Below the pieces are notes generated by a model, which saw only the letters and a program-made list of their open reading frames with translations, had not been told where the DNA came from and ran no database searches. The position numbers were made by a program, and so were the translations under genes. A stretch of DNA of 64,000 bases, taken from positions 310,001-374,000 of the forward strand of contig NZ_CP035913.1 in assembly GCF_004209755.1 (NCBI RefSeq). The letters are read 5' to 3'. The DNA is from Pseudoduganella lutea. Its GTDB lineage: Bacteria; Pseudomonadota; Gammaproteobacteria; Burkholderiales; Burkholderiaceae_D. Below are positions 44,412-52,761 of the stretch, piece by piece; the stretch's first letter is position 1, and the number at the start of each line of letters is the position of its first letter.

Positions 44412-44425
44412 GGTAAACGATTACC
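44412..44425. promoter_or_regulatory. LacI-type operator at the lyase start
   Basis: GGTAAACGATTACC, reverse complement of the site at 36571-36584, lies immediately upstream of the GGAGG ribosome-binding site of the reverse-strand lyase gene, so a bound repressor would block initiation or early elongation. Confidence 0.75.
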
Positions 44426-44468
44426 CATCGTACCGCCCACGCGTCATGCTGTAAAGCGGGAGCCCGGG

Positions 44469-44936
44469 CTACAGCGACTTCGCCATCAGCACCGAAGCAA
44501 TGGCGATGCCGCTGCGGTGCGGATACAGCTCTTCCCTGATCGCGGTGAACCCCGCGCGCGCGTAGAACGGCACCGCGTTCAGCGAAGCCGACAGGTACAG
44601 CCTGCCGATCCGCCGTTCGCGTGCCAGCGCTTCGAGCGCGACGAGCAGGCCGATGCCGATCCCTCTCCCCTGCCCCGAGGGCTCGACGAAGACCGCGTCC
44701 ACCTCGCCGTTTGCCACATCGAGGATCGCATAGCCGGCAAGCCGGCCTTCGTCTTCGGCGACCAGGCATCCGCCGCCTGCAACAAGGCCGGGCATCCTGT
44801 CGGGCATCGGCGCGGCGCACCAGGCCTCGATGACGTCCGGCGCATAGTGCGCGGCACAGCCGCTGCGAACGGCCCGGGTGCGCAATGCCCACAGGGCGGC
44901 GAGATCTTCGACGGTGGCTAGGCGTTGTACCGGCAT
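44469..44936 (-). CDS. GNAT-family N-acetyltransferase
   Basis: 155-residue acetyl-CoA-dependent transferase. Motif A reads DAVFVEPSGQGRGIGIGLLVALEALARERR (Q/RxxGxG/A signature at about 90-95), followed by LYLSASLNAVPFYARAGF and a conserved GIAIASVLMAKSL ending. Substrate unknown. It stands alone, 68 bp from the lyase gene and 103 bp from the GGDEF-EAL gene, all on the reverse strand. Confidence 0.85.
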   Translation of the reverse strand: MPVQRLATVEDLAALWALRTRAVRSGCAAHYAPDVIEAWCAAPMPDRMPGLVAGGGCLVAEDEGRLAGYAILDVANGEVDAVFVEPSGQGRGIGIGLLVALEALARERRIGRLYLSASLNAVPFYARAGFTAIREELYPHRSGIAIASVLMAKSL

Positions 44937-45039
44937 GGCGCCTCCTGCTTGGTTTTCCCGAAACGGACCTGGGCGGTCCGTGCATGCGCCATCTTATAAC
45001 CGCAGTGCCGCCCTGACGAAACGAATCGGCCCGATAGCG

Positions 45040-47163
45040 CTACCCACCAGTCCCGGCGCCGCTGTACAGCCGCTCGAAATCCCTCATCGGCATCGGCCGT
45101 CCCAGCAGGTAGCCCTGCAGCGTATTGCAACCGCTGTCGACGAGGAAGGCCCGCTGCGCCTCGTGTTCGACGCCTTCGGCAACGATGTCGAGCTTGAGCT
45201 TGTGGGCCAGCGCGATGATCGCCTCGACGATCGACGTGGCGTCGGCATCGAGGTGCACGTCGTGCACGAACGAGCGGTCGATCTTCAGGGCCGTCAGCGG
45301 GAAGCGCTTGAGGTAGGCCAGCGAGGAATAGCCGGTGCCGAAATCGTCCAGGGAAAAATGCACGCCCAGGCTGCAAAGCGCGTGCATGCGCTCGATCACG
45401 GCCGCCACGTTTTCCGCGAAGACGCTTTCCGTCAGCTCCAGGCACAACTTTTCCGCAGGCGCGCCGGTCTGGCGCAGGATACCGGCCATGCTGGATGCCA
45501 GGTCGTCGTTGCGCAGCTGCTGGGCGCTGACATTGACGGCCAGCTCGAGTTTCCCGAGCGTGCAATCGGTGCGCCAGCGCGCCAGTGCGCGGCAACTCTC
45601 CTCGAGCACGTATTGGCCGAGGGGCACGATCATGCCCGACGATTCCGCCAGGCCGATGAATGCGTCGGGGCCGAGCAGTTCGCCGTTGGCGCGCCGCCAG
45701 CGCACCAGCACTTCCGCCCCGACCAGTTGCCCCGCCGCGCTGAACTGCGGCTGGCAGAACAGCACGAACTGCCGGGTCGACAGGGCGTCGTGCAGGGCGC
45801 GCTCCAGCGCCGCCTGGTGCTCGGCCACGGCCTGCATGGCGGGATCGAAGAACCTGGCGGTATTGCGCCCGTCGGACTTGGCCCGGTACATGGCGAGATC
45901 GGCCTGCTTGAGCAGGGTCTCGATGTCGGTCGCGGTGCCGTCGAACAGCGTGGCCCCCATGCTTGGCGTGCTCAGGAACAGGCGGTCGTTCAGGTAATAC
46001 GGCTGCCCCAGCGCGGCCAGCAGTTTTTCCAGCACATGCTGGGCTTCGTTCGCGGCACCGTGCGGGTCGTCGCCCAGGTCTTCCAGCACGACGACGAATT
46101 CGTCGCCGCCCAGGCGGGCCAGCTGGTCGCGGTGGCGCAGCGTGCGGCGCAGGCGGTCGGCCACTTGGCGCAGCAGCAGGTCGCCCAGGTCGTGGCCCAT
46201 CGTATCGTTCAGCAGCTTGAAGTTATCCAGGTCGATGAACACGACGGCGCCGAAGCGCCCGGAGCGCTGCCCGCGGACCAGTGCCTTGTGCAGCTCCTCG
46301 ATCAGCAGGCGGCGGTTCGGCAAGCCGGTCAGGTGATCGAAATTGGCCAGTTCGTAAATGCGCTGTTCCGCGATCTTGCGTTCGGTCAGGTCGGTATTGG
46401 TGCCGGACAGGCGCAACGCCGTGCCGTGTGCATCGCGCGATACCCAGCCGCGCGACAGGACCGGGAAATAATGCCCATCCCGGTGGCGCAGCCGGAATTC
46501 GAAATTGTAGCCCTCGCATTGCCCGCCGAGCACCTCCTGCAGGAAGCCGACGACACGCTGCCGGTCGTCGGGATGCGCCAGCGCCAGCCAGAGGTCCGGC
46601 GTCGTCGCCAGCGCGCCCGGCTCGTAGCCGAGCATGTTCCACCACCGGTCGGAATAATAGATTTCGCCCTTCACGAGATCGTAATCCCAGGGGGCATCGG
46701 TGGACCCCTGCAGCACGAGCCTCAGCCGCTCTTCCGACTTGTGCAGGTCCTGTTCCGCCTGTTTCAGCCCCGTGCAATCCGTGAAGCAGACGACGACACG
46801 GCACAGCGTGCCGTCGGCGTCGGTTTCCGGATACGCGTTGCAGATCACCCAGCGCACGAATCCGGCCTCCGGGAGCGGAAGCCCGAGAAGGATCTGCGAC
46901 TGCTTCTGGCCCGTGCGCAGCACCACGTTGACAGGGAATTGCTCCGGGGACAGCGGCGTGCCGTCGGCCGCGAGGAGGTGCCAGGCGCTTTCATCGGAGC
47001 TGGTGCCGCGCAACTGCTCGACGCTTTGGCCGATGAGCTCGCAGGCGAGACGGTTGGCGTTCAGGATGCGGCCGTCGGTCCCATGCACCACGACGCCTGC
47101 CGGCAGGTGATCGAGAAGGTCGTCCAGTCGGCGCTGGATCTCCTCGGCGTTACTGGACCCCAT
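45040..47163 (-). CDS. PAS-PAS-GGDEF-EAL cyclic-di-GMP enzyme
   Basis: 707-residue soluble bifunctional regulator. Two PAS domains (about 9-125 and 130-255; the second with the PAC ending GTNTDLTERKIAEQRIYEL), a GGDEF domain (about 265-425, active motif LGGDEF and DLDNFKLLND) and an EAL domain (about 440-700) with EVLVRW, NVSAQQL, DDFGTGYSSLAYLKRFPL and EGVEHEAQ. All catalytic motifs are present, with EVL in place of EAL, which is common in active enzymes. There is no transmembrane segment, so it probably senses a cytoplasmic signal. Start at 47163; the longer frame upstream overlaps the cyclase gene and is not coding. Confidence 0.92.
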   Translation of the reverse strand: MGSSNAEEIQRRLDDLLDHLPAGVVVHGTDGRILNANRLACELIGQSVEQLRGTSSDESAWHLLAADGTPLSPEQFPVNVVLRTGQKQSQILLGLPLPEAGFVRWVICNAYPETDADGTLCRVVVCFTDCTGLKQAEQDLHKSEERLRLVLQGSTDAPWDYDLVKGEIYYSDRWWNMLGYEPGALATTPDLWLALAHPDDRQRVVGFLQEVLGGQCEGYNFEFRLRHRDGHYFPVLSRGWVSRDAHGTALRLSGTNTDLTERKIAEQRIYELANFDHLTGLPNRRLLIEELHKALVRGQRSGRFGAVVFIDLDNFKLLNDTMGHDLGDLLLRQVADRLRRTLRHRDQLARLGGDEFVVVLEDLGDDPHGAANEAQHVLEKLLAALGQPYYLNDRLFLSTPSMGATLFDGTATDIETLLKQADLAMYRAKSDGRNTARFFDPAMQAVAEHQAALERALHDALSTRQFVLFCQPQFSAAGQLVGAEVLVRWRRANGELLGPDAFIGLAESSGMIVPLGQYVLEESCRALARWRTDCTLGKLELAVNVSAQQLRNDDLASSMAGILRQTGAPAEKLCLELTESVFAENVAAVIERMHALCSLGVHFSLDDFGTGYSSLAYLKRFPLTALKIDRSFVHDVHLDADATSIVEAIIALAHKLKLDIVAEGVEHEAQRAFLVDSGCNTLQGYLLGRPMPMRDFERLYSGAGTGG

Positions 47164-47280
47164 ACATGGCGTGGCTATCAAGTTGGCAATGCCTTCGATG
47201 GTACCACGGCCCTTTTGACACGGCGTCGCCGGAAACCGCCAGGCCGCGTTACCATGCCCGCTGGCCCGGAGGAAAAGCCC

Positions 47281-47886
47281 ATGAACGACTGGATCGACCT
47301 GACCCGCAAGCTGGACCAGGATCTGTGGATCTACCAGGAAGACGGCTATGCCGACCCGCCGCTGGCCATCGAGCGGTGGGCCGAGCGCGCCACCGAAGGC
47401 TTCGAGGTATGGCGCCTCGCACTGGGCACGCAGACGGGCACCCATATCGATGCCCCATGCCACTTCGCCGATGGCGGCGCGACGCTGGACGCGCTGCCGG
47501 CCGGCGCCTGCGTGGGCACCTATCGGCTGGTCACGGCGGAAGATCTCGCCGACCCGGACGTCCGTTTCGACTGGACCGGCGAAAGCCACGTGCTGCTCGA
47601 TGCGCGGACGCCGCATCCGGCCGCCACGGCCGCCATCGACGCCATGCTGGCCTTGCCGCCCCTGATGATCGTCATGGTCGGCAACCTGAACGTCGCCCAT
47701 GCCGACCCGCTGTGGTTCCACCGGCGCGTGGCAGGAGCAGGAAAATTCCTTGCCGAAGATTTGCTGGAAGCGGTGCTGGACGACATTGGCGACCTGGCGC
47801 CCGCGGGCGACATCATCGCTCTGCCCTTGCGGCTGATGGGGGTCAGCGGTTCACCCGCGCGCGTGCTGATACGGGCGAAGCGATAA
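47281..47886 (+). CDS. Cyclase-family metal-dependent hydrolase (kynurenine-formamidase-like)
   Basis: 201-residue member of the cyclase/KynB family. The metal-binding motif TQTGTHIDAPCHF (about 51-63) contains the conserved HxD and the following His; DLTRKLDQDLWIY at the start and GDIIALPLRLMGVSGSPARVLI at the end are typical. GGAGG precedes the ATG. Kynurenine formamidase would make anthranilate from tryptophan in this pathway context, but kynU and kynA are absent nearby and other hydrolases share the fold, so function remains open. Confidence 0.8.
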   Translation: MNDWIDLTRKLDQDLWIYQEDGYADPPLAIERWAERATEGFEVWRLALGTQTGTHIDAPCHFADGGATLDALPAGACVGTYRLVTAEDLADPDVRFDWTGESHVLLDARTPHPAATAAIDAMLALPPLMIVMVGNLNVAHADPLWFHRRVAGAGKFLAEDLLEAVLDDIGDLAPAGDIIALPLRLMGVSGSPARVLIRAKR

Positions 47887-48112
47887 CCCCGGTTGCGGCG
47901 CCAGGGCACGCCACGGGAAGGACTCCATGTCTTTATGGCAAGCAATCGTGCATGCAGGCGAACTTTCCAGCTTCCTGCTAGCATACCGGCCGCAGGCCTG
48001 CTGGACAGTAAGGGTATCGACCCGCGCCGCCAGCCGTCCGGATGCAATGCCCATCCAACCGGCCACGGCCCCGCGCAGTGCCTTGGCCATCGACCGAATC
48101 AAGGATCCACCC

Positions 48113-49258
48113 GTGCTACCCATCGTCAACCTCTTCCTGGGCCTTTACCTGGTGTGGCGGTATCTGTTCAGGTTCCCGCTCAACCTTGCCGCCAGGGCCG
48201 TGCTGGCGGCCGTGCTCATGGCGCTGATCGAGCACCACTGGCTCGTCAGCCGCATCTTTGGCACGACCATCGCATCGCCGGAGATTCCCCGGGCCGCGCT
48301 GATCGGCATCAGCGTGGCGTATGGCGCACTGGTCGTGACGGCCGTATTGCTGTTGCTGGCGGACCTGGCCGGCCTCGCCGCCTGGCTGCCTTCCCGCGAG
48401 ACGGGCCGGAAGATCCTGCGCAACAGGGCGGTACCGCACGTGTTCCTTGCCCTGGGCATCGTCACGGCAGGCATCGGCGTGGCGCAGGCGATCAGGGTGC
48501 CGGCCGTGAAGCCGCTCGAAGTCCACCTGCCGGGATTGCCGGCGGCACTCGATGGCTACCAGGTCGCCCATCTCACCGACCTGCACCTGAGCCGCCTGCT
48601 GCAGGCGCCCTGGGCAACGGAGGTGGTCGCGGCGACCAATGCGCTGGGTGCGGACCTGATCGTCATCTCGGGCGACCTGGTCGACGGCACGCCCGCGGCG
48701 CGCACCAGCGATGTGGCGCCCCTGGCGGCCCTGGCCGCGAAGGATGGCGTGTTCGCCGTGGCCGGCAACCATGAATACTATGCCGACTACGTGGCCTGGA
48801 TGCGCAAGTTCGACGAGCTTGGCATCGACATGCTGGAGAACCGGCACGTGGTCGTGCGCCAGGGTTTCGTGCTGGCCGGCGTTCCCGACCAGGTCAGCGC
48901 CAAACATGGCCAGCGCGTGCCCGACATCGCCGCGGCCCTTGCCGGCAAGCCGGACGGCCTGCCGGTCATGCTGCTCGACCACCGGCCGGCAACGATCCTG
49001 CGCAACGCCGGGTTCGGCGTCGACCTGCAACTCTCCGGGCACACCCATGGCGGGCACGCCCGCGGCCTCGACTTGATCGTCGCCCGCTTCAACGAAGGCT
49101 TCGTTTCCGGCCGCTACAGCGTCGGCCGGTCGACGCTGTACGTGAGCAATGGCGCGGGGCTGTGGCCGGGTTTCCCGATCCGCCTGGGGCGCCCTTCCGA
49201 CATCACGCTCATCACGCTGCGCGCGGCAAAGGCTGGCGCGCCCGCAGGCGGCGCGTAA
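48113..49258 (+). CDS. Membrane-anchored metallophosphoesterase
   Basis: 381 residues. The N-terminal half has about four hydrophobic helices (NLFLGLYLVWRYLF, AVLAAVLMALIEH, LVVTAVLLLLADLAGLAAWL, VFLALGIVTAGIGVAQAI), followed by a calcineurin-like phosphoesterase domain with motifs DLHLSR, GDLVDG, GNHEYY, and the two His motifs LDHRP and SGHTHGGH. The YaeI/YkuE-like class includes lipid-related phosphoesterases. The preferred start is GTG at 48113, seven bases after AAGGA; in-frame starts at 47927 and 48047 would add residues with no membrane or domain character. Confidence 0.85.
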   Translation: MLPIVNLFLGLYLVWRYLFRFPLNLAARAVLAAVLMALIEHHWLVSRIFGTTIASPEIPRAALIGISVAYGALVVTAVLLLLADLAGLAAWLPSRETGRKILRNRAVPHVFLALGIVTAGIGVAQAIRVPAVKPLEVHLPGLPAALDGYQVAHLTDLHLSRLLQAPWATEVVAATNALGADLIVISGDLVDGTPAARTSDVAPLAALAAKDGVFAVAGNHEYYADYVAWMRKFDELGIDMLENRHVVVRQGFVLAGVPDQVSAKHGQRVPDIAAALAGKPDGLPVMLLDHRPATILRNAGFGVDLQLSGHTHGGHARGLDLIVARFNEGFVSGRYSVGRSTLYVSNGAGLWPGFPIRLGRPSDITLITLRAAKAGAPAGGA

Positions 49259-49327
49259 GCGTTGACCGGCAGGCGCGGCCAACCCGATAGGCTGCACCCG
49301 ATAAGGAGCTGACCTGATACGCTGCGC

Positions 49328-50341
49328 TCAGCCGGTGCGCCCGGCCCTCCTGGCGTAGGCGGATGGCGACTTCCCGAACAGTTTCTTGTAGTCGCTGGAA
49401 AACTGGCTCACGTTGTCGATCCCCCAGTCGCCCGCGAGCAGGCCGATGCCGCGCCCGTGCGGCGGTTCCTCGAGCAGCATGCGGCGGATGGCATTGAGCC
49501 GGAGCCTGCGCAGGTAGACCACGGGGCTGACACCCAGCACATCGTCGAAGCAGTATTGCAGGGTGCGGCGGCTGACGCAGGCATGCTCGCACAATTCGGG
49601 GATGGTCACGGCCCTGTGCCGGTGCGCGAACAGGTAGTCGCGCGCTTTCGCCACGATGCGGTGGCGCCGCTGCTGGCTCTTCAGCGCGGCGGCCTCGATG
49701 CGCGTCGCCCCCAGCATGTCGAGCAGCGTGTCCACGATCCCTTGCTGCATGGCCTCGGTGGCGGCGGCATCGGGATCGCCTTCCTCTTCCCACACCTCTT
49801 CGCCCACGCCTTCCAGCAATGCCGATAGCTGGCGCAGGCAGGCGGTACGCGCCGCCGGTTCGACGCGCAGGATTTCCGCGCCCTCGAGCGCCGCCAGCGC
49901 GCCGGCGCAGCCATGGCGCCGCGCCCGCTCCTCGCACAGGCTCCGGCTGACGACGATACCATAGATGTCGTGCCCGCGCGGGGTGACCAGTTCAAAGTCC
50001 TTGCCGCCCGGCCGGGCCATCACCGACGCCACGCCCGCCTTGCGCCCGTTGATGCGGGTCGCCTCCAGTTCCAGCGGCAGGCCGAACCACAAGGCATCGG
50101 CGCGGACCCGGCAGGCCTGGTGCACGGACTGGTTGATGCGCTCGCGAAAGACCTGCACCTCGGGCAGGCGCAGTTCATCGAGGCCACCGGCAAAGGCGCC
50201 GCAGGTGATCTGGTCGTAGACCTGCTCCCAGCCGGTCAGGTGGCGTGCCAGGTCGTCGGCATCCTCGGCCGTGACGCGCCGCAGCACGCCGTGCTCCTTC
50301 ATGGCGCCGGCAGGGGCGGAAATCGTTTCAATGTGGTGCAT
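49328..50341 (-). CDS. AraC-family regulator, EutR-like
   Basis: 337 residues with a C-terminal AraC helix-turn-helix pair (about 230-332; TIPELCEHACVSRRTLQYCFDDVLGVSPVVYLRRLRLNAIRRML and WGIDNVSQFSSDYKKLFGKSPSAYARR) and an N-terminal region with ITCGAFAGGLDELRLPEVQVFRERINQSVHQ, similar to the EutR-type ethanolamine regulator. It is divergent from the ethanolamine permease across 213 bp and probably activates the eut genes in response to ethanolamine. Assignment by domain layout and context. Confidence 0.85.
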   Translation of the reverse strand: MHHIETISAPAGAMKEHGVLRRVTAEDADDLARHLTGWEQVYDQITCGAFAGGLDELRLPEVQVFRERINQSVHQACRVRADALWFGLPLELEATRINGRKAGVASVMARPGGKDFELVTPRGHDIYGIVVSRSLCEERARRHGCAGALAALEGAEILRVEPAARTACLRQLSALLEGVGEEVWEEEGDPDAAATEAMQQGIVDTLLDMLGATRIEAAALKSQQRRHRIVAKARDYLFAHRHRAVTIPELCEHACVSRRTLQYCFDDVLGVSPVVYLRRLRLNAIRRMLLEEPPHGRGIGLLAGDWGIDNVSQFSSDYKKLFGKSPSAYARRAGRTG

Positions 50342-50554
50342 GGCTGTTTCACCTTGGGACAGTTATGCCGGTCACGGTGCGGCACCGGTCCGCCACCGTG
50401 GTAAATGCGCCGCGCTCGCTGCAAGTTTGCCAATTTCCGCTAACGCTGTCGCGCAGTCCTTTCCTACACTCGACTTAGCAATTCGCGTTCCACGACCGTT
50501 CCGGCGCGGCGTCGCCGGGGCTTGGGCCAATGCATGAGCCAACAGGAGAACAGG
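50342..50554. promoter_or_regulatory. eutR-permease divergent control region
   Basis: 213 bp. A near-perfect dyad CACGGTG (50373-50379) / CACCGTG (50394-50400), extended inward by CGG and CCG with a one-base bulge, lies close to the regulator gene. TTTCCTACACTCGACT and nearby AT-richer DNA could hold a promoter for the permease. Candidate EutR site only. Confidence 0.4.
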
Positions 50555-51934
50555 ATGAACATCGCAGGCACACCGGGCGCGCCGGCGCTCAGGCAAACGC
50601 TGGGCACTGTCCAGCTGTGGGGGATCGCCGTGGGGCTGGTGATCTCGGGCGAGTATTTCGGCTGGAGCTATGGATGGGCTTCGGCGGGCACGCTGGGCTT
50701 CGCGGTGACGGCGATCTTCATCGCGCTGATGTACACCTGCTTCATCTTCAGCTTCACGGAACTGACCACGGCGATCCCCCAGGCGGGCGGCCCCTTCGCC
50801 TACAGCAGGCGGGCATTCGGGGCGACGGGCGGCTATCTCGCCGGGGCGGCCACACTGATCGAATTCGTGTTCGCGCCGCCGGCGATCGCGCTGGCGATCG
50901 GCTCCTACCTGAACGTGCAGTTCCCGGAACTGAATCCGAAGTGGATCGCCGTGGGCGCCTACCTGGTATTCATGACCTTGAACATCGCCGGCGTGCAGCT
51001 GGCGGCCACGTTCGAGCTGCTGATCACCGTGCTGGCGATCGGCGAACTGCTGGTCTTCATGGGCGTGGTCTCGCCCGGCTTTTCGATGGCCAATTTCGTG
51101 CGCGGCGGCTGGGCTGGGCAGGACGCGTTCAGCACGGCGGCCATACCCGGCATGCTGGCGGCGATCCCGTTCGCGATCTGGTTTTTCCTCGCCATCGAAG
51201 GGGTGGCCATGGCGGCCGAGGAAGCGAAGAACCCGCGCCGCTCCATCCCTATCGCCTATATCGCCGGCATTCTCACGCTCGTGGTGCTGGCGATCGGCGT
51301 GATGGTGTTTGCCGGCGGCGTGGGCGACTGGACCAAACTTTCCAACATCAACGACCCGCTTCCGCAAGCGATGAAGGCCATCGTGGGCGCCGACAGTGGC
51401 TGGCTGCACATGCTCGTGTGGCTTGGCCTGTTCGGCCTCGTCGCCTCCTTCCACGCCATCATCCTCGGTTACTCGCGGCAGATCTTTGCCCTGGCCCGCG
51501 AAGGGTTCCTGCCACGCCGGCTGGCGACGATCCATCCACGCTTCCGCACGCCGCACCTGGCCGTGCTGGCCGGCGGCGTGGTCGGCATCGCCGCCATCTT
51601 CAGCGACCAGTGGGTGAGCTTCGGCGGGCAGACGCTGACGGCCAATATCGTCACCATGTCCGTGTTCGGCGCCATCACGATGTACATCGTCAGCATGCTG
51701 AGCCTGTTCAAGCTGCGCCGCTCGGAGCCCGACCTGGTGCGCCCGTGGCGCGCGCCCGGCTACCCCTGGGTGCCCGGCTTCGCCGTCATGGCGGCGCTCG
51801 TCTGCCTGGTCACCATGGTGTACTACAACTTCCTGATTTTCTGCGTCTACCTCGGCCTGCTGGCCGCCGGTTACGCCATGTTGCTGCTCAGCCGCGGCAA
51901 GCCCGCCGCCACCCCTGCCGTGGAGACCATCTGA
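50555..51934 (+). CDS. Ethanolamine permease
   Basis: APC-superfamily inner-membrane importer, 459 residues, about twelve helices. Early segment WGIAVGLVISGEYFGWSYGW is the characteristic start of ethanolamine permeases (EutP/Eat type), with AIPQAGGPFAYSRRAFG in helix 3 and FFLAIEGVAMAAEEAKNPRRSIP. The start at 50555 has AGGAGA 10 bases upstream; an ATG at 50534 is an alternative. Its stop overlaps the next start by one base (TGATG). Confidence 0.92.
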   Translation: MNIAGTPGAPALRQTLGTVQLWGIAVGLVISGEYFGWSYGWASAGTLGFAVTAIFIALMYTCFIFSFTELTTAIPQAGGPFAYSRRAFGATGGYLAGAATLIEFVFAPPAIALAIGSYLNVQFPELNPKWIAVGAYLVFMTLNIAGVQLAATFELLITVLAIGELLVFMGVVSPGFSMANFVRGGWAGQDAFSTAAIPGMLAAIPFAIWFFLAIEGVAMAAEEAKNPRRSIPIAYIAGILTLVVLAIGVMVFAGGVGDWTKLSNINDPLPQAMKAIVGADSGWLHMLVWLGLFGLVASFHAIILGYSRQIFALAREGFLPRRLATIHPRFRTPHLAVLAGGVVGIAAIFSDQWVSFGGQTLTANIVTMSVFGAITMYIVSMLSLFKLRRSEPDLVRPWRAPGYPWVPGFAVMAALVCLVTMVYYNFLIFCVYLGLLAAGYAMLLLSRGKPAATPAVETI

Positions 51935-52731
51935 TGACGCATTCCTTCGCACGACTGCTTCTTTCCCTCGCCATCGCCGCGGCGGCCATCCCCGCGGCGG
52001 CCCAGGAAGCACCCTGGACGGTATCGGGCAACCTGACGCTGGCCTCGGACTACCGCTTCCGCGGCCTGTCGCAGACCCAGAAACGCCCCGTGGTGCAGGG
52101 AACGCTGGATGCGGCCCATGCCAGCGGCCTGTATGTGGGCCTGTTCGCGTCCAGCGTGTCACAGGCGGCCTACAACAATGGCAGCGGCACGGAAATCGAC
52201 GTGTACGGCGGCTACCGGTTCGCCTGGTCCGAAGGCAACACGATCGACGCCGGCATCGTCACCTACTGGTTCCCGGGCGCCGGTTACCAGCTGCCGGGCC
52301 AGCATATCGACTACGATACGCAGGAAGCCAAGCTGGCCGTCAACATGGGCAGCTTCAACGTGACCGGCTGGGTGGGCCTGAGCGAGCACTGGTTCGGCTT
52401 CGCGGCCGATCCGTCCAGCGGCCGGCAAGTGGCCACGCGGGGCACCGGCTACCTGGAAGTGAACTGGTCGCCGGAACTGGCGCCCGGCCTTGTGCTCAAC
52501 CTGCACGCTGGCAGGCAGCACGTGAAGCGCCTGGGGGATTATGATTTCAACGACGTGCGGATCGGCGTGACGAAGCAGTGGAAGACCTGGTCGTTCAGCC
52601 TGGCCGCCATGCACAACGATGGCGAGGCCGACCGTGGCGGTGTGCCGCTGTGGACCTTCTTCGACGCGAACGGCCGCGGCAAGCACGTGGCCGGATCGGC
52701 CGTCGTGATCAGCGCAACACAGACATTCTGA
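51934..52731 (+). CDS. TorF-like putative porin
   Basis: 265-residue outer-membrane barrel with signal peptide ending AAAQ, then the hallmark SGNLTLASDYRFRGLSQTQKRPVVQGTLDAAHASGLYVGLFASSV of the TIGR02001/TorF family, and a C-terminal strand VVISATQTF ending in Phe. It is translationally coupled to the ethanolamine permease (TGATG), suggesting that it forms the outer-membrane entry for ethanolamine; that role is inferred from position. Confidence 0.88.
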   Translation: MTHSFARLLLSLAIAAAAIPAAAQEAPWTVSGNLTLASDYRFRGLSQTQKRPVVQGTLDAAHASGLYVGLFASSVSQAAYNNGSGTEIDVYGGYRFAWSEGNTIDAGIVTYWFPGAGYQLPGQHIDYDTQEAKLAVNMGSFNVTGWVGLSEHWFGFAADPSSGRQVATRGTGYLEVNWSPELAPGLVLNLHAGRQHVKRLGDYDFNDVRIGVTKQWKTWSFSLAAMHNDGEADRGGVPLWTFFDANGRGKHVAGSAVVISATQTF

Positions 52732-52761
52732 CCGCAGTTTTCGCAGTGGAGCCCGACAGCG

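Noticed and set aside
45040..47721. Longer GGDEF-EAL protein of 893 residues.
   Set aside because: The extra 186 residues are antisense to the cyclase gene and low in domain character; the PAS domain starts right after 47163.
47281..47886. Naming this gene kynB to join it with the anthranilate pathway.
   Set aside because: The cyclase fold is shared by several hydrolases, and no kynA or kynU lies nearby.
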